A stretch of 64,000 bases of DNA. Origin: Solibacillus silvestris_B. GTDB taxonomy: Bacteria > Bacillota > Bacilli > Bacillales_A > Planococcaceae. A model generated the notes under the pieces. That model did no database searches. It was given only the letters and a program-made list of their open reading frames with translations, and had not been told where the DNA came from. The stretch lies in assembly GCF_051967575.1 (NCBI RefSeq), contig NZ_JBQCJW010000018.1, positions 3,222-67,221 on the forward strand. The letters run 5' to 3'. This document shows, in pieces, positions 62,818 through 64,000 of the stretch. Position 1 is the stretch's first letter. Each line of letters begins with the position of its first letter. A program made the translations under genes and the position numbers.

Positions 62818-63297
62818 CTAATCCCAATAATTAAACACTAAATCCCCTACTGACTGTGATCTGAAATGAACCATAAAGCCTAGCTCAACATCATTAAGGT
62901 CATGTTCATTCATTAGAATAGTACCACTCGCATTAGTGTGATATAGTAAGGGCTCCGTTAATTGGGATACGGTTAATACCCTATAGCGGTTTTCAAACAG
63001 GGCGCTCAATAATGGATGGTCAGTAAAATCTAAGCCGCCAATTTCAAAATTACTACTAAAAGCTACATAATCATACATATCATTATAAAAAATATATACC
63101 TCTTCCCCACCGATTTTCACATATGCATGGACATAGCCAAAATCAATATCCGGGTCATACCAGGCCAGCACGCTGCCATTCACCTGCTGAACATACGAGT
63201 AGCAGTATTTTTTAAATTCAGCATGATGTGCCGCCCAATCGCGTTCAAGTGATAAATCCCCTGCAGTAAAGCCCGTTACACCTCTTTTTAAAATCAT
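62818..63297 (-). CDS. Hypothetical protein
   Basis: 159 residues from ATG 63297 (AGAAGGGGC upstream). Compact, aromatic and acidic (AWYDPDIDFGYVHAYVKIGG; YIFYNDMYDYVAF); no signal or membrane segment. The small acidic nature recalls immunity-type proteins, but no toxin gene is nearby. First of a pair with the DUF3841-like gene. Confidence 0.65.
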   Translation of the reverse strand: MILKRGVTGFTAGDLSLERDWAAHHAEFKKYCYSYVQQVNGSVLAWYDPDIDFGYVHAYVKIGGEEVYIFYNDMYDYVAFSSNFEIGGLDFTDHPLLSALFENRYRVLTVSQLTEPLLYHTNASGTILMNEHDLNDVELGFMVHFRSQSVGDLVFNYWD

Positions 63298-63370
63298 GTA
63301 CAAAGCCCCTTCTCTTGCATTCAATATTTTCGGTATGTAATGACAGTTTTGCCCGTGTGTTGAATTAAGT

Positions 63371-63667
63371 TCACTCCCCTACACTCAATAACCATTTACG
63401 TAATTTTGCCTTCGGGTAATACACTTTACTGTTTATAATAATATGTGGAACGTCAGAATGCTCTTTGATTAAAGTCTTTGCATCTTCTTTTGATATCCCC
63501 ATAAAATAATGTACATCACTTTCTCTTATCAATTCGTGTTCATCGTCTTCTTCCAATGAATCCATAATACTTTTTGCATTTGGATTTTTAAAATTCTTTA
63601 ATCCATCTCCAATAAAATAGCCTGCAACTGCAATACCTATTGCTATTATTATAAAATTCCACTCCAT
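63371..63667 (-). CDS. Membrane-tethered protein with excisionase-like helix-turn-helix
   Basis: 98 residues from ATG 63667 behind GGAGGGAAA. N-terminal helix (WNFIIIAIGIAVAGYFIG), an acidic linker, then a MerR/excisionase-type winged domain. In it, RESDVHYFMGISKEDAKTLI is followed by an IIINSKVYYPKAKLRKWLLS wing and helix. DNA binding is possible but unproven; this fold also serves in protein contacts. Confidence 0.65.
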   Translation of the reverse strand: MEWNFIIIAIGIAVAGYFIGDGLKNFKNPNAKSIMDSLEEDDEHELIRESDVHYFMGISKEDAKTLIKEHSDVPHIIINSKVYYPKAKLRKWLLSVGE

Positions 63668-64000
63668 TATTTTCCCTCCATAAAAAAACATTTATTTTAC
63701 TTATGATTAAATATCAACAGCTCAGCGCTTATTCGCTGCTGTTCTTCACTTGACCTTACTACAGAAATCCAAATTATTATAATATAACTGTTGGTCAAAT
63801 GTAATCTTATGGCCCCGTTTCTTCACCCCTTGAATGCGCACGATTGTTGCATAAAGGTGGCATCTGTTTTAACCAAATACAATCTTAAGCATATTGATGT
63901 TCCCAAGTATGATTTTAAAAATGGTGGATGTAATATAGAGTCATGGACATAATCGAGCTAAGTTAGTAAAATAACTTATATGAGAGGACGTGTCCGACAT
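63668..64000. other. Intergenic to window end, no gene recognised
   Basis: No supported coding frame on either strand; AT-rich stretches around 63770-63790. The last 20 bases contain GAGGACGTG, possibly a ribosome binding site for a gene beyond the window. Confidence 0.4.

Overview
The window looks like chromosomal DNA of a low-GC, spore-forming Firmicute of the Planococcaceae, most like Solibacillus or Lysinibacillus. The reasons are an alpha/beta-type small acid-soluble spore protein, an SLH-anchored autolysin, a GlpP-controlled glp locus, a sigma-B-type promoter, HssRS/HrtAB and CitST. I see no rRNA, tRNA, insertion sequence, prophage or CRISPR array. The genus is inferred from gene content, not from a marker gene.

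Layout. 0-1.2 kb: tail of an unrecognised gene, then a dispersed repeat. 1.2-6.2 kb: glpD-glpP-glpF-glpK on the minus strand with two antiterminator leaders. 6.2-9.0 kb: Nudix and DinB genes and two broken genes. 9.3-13.1 kb: RNA-repair operon hen1-pnkp. 13.3-20.2 kb: small genes, a guanine-riboswitch purine permease, thpR, a spore protein and a sigma-B stress dehydrogenase. 20.4-25.1 kb: heme-stress locus hrtB-hrtA-hssR-hssS, then a small heme-oxidase-like membrane protein that carries its own HssR box. 25.3-33.5 kb: Rgg-type regulator divergent from a YidC lipoprotein, a broken SEC-C gene, an SLH autolysin and a TetR/MMPL efflux pair. 33.7-42.5 kb: protease-like, GrpB, pyruvate oxidase and metallo-hydrolase genes, a HepT/MntA toxin-antitoxin pair between two broken SEC-C tails, and an unannotated 46-codon gene. 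42.6-49.5 kb: MetE-like enzyme with a LysR gene, then citrate transporter with CitST. 49.6-64 kb: MazG-like and YunC-like genes around a striking minisatellite, a diguanylate cyclase, and a run of envelope or hypothetical genes, several damaged.

Three themes cut across the window. (1) A repeat of four palindromic 25-nt modules occurs three times with nearly constant spacing (51-61-51). (2) A 124-bp higher-order repeat, occurring five times, is built from about 21-bp units carrying an AAAGTAGAAC core. (3) Many genes are intact except for one or two lesions: in-frame TAA/TAG, homopolymer frameshifts, or near-cognate start codons behind good ribosome binding sites. This implies recent gene decay, recoding, or assembly error. 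Re-sequencing would separate assembly error from the other two.

Functional links: glycerol uptake and oxidation (glp), heme detoxification (Hss/Hrt plus the new candidate member), RNA end repair (Hen1/Pnkp, with the RNA 2H phosphoesterase ThpR 4 kb away), and sensing and import of citrate or a similar acid (CitST/CitM).
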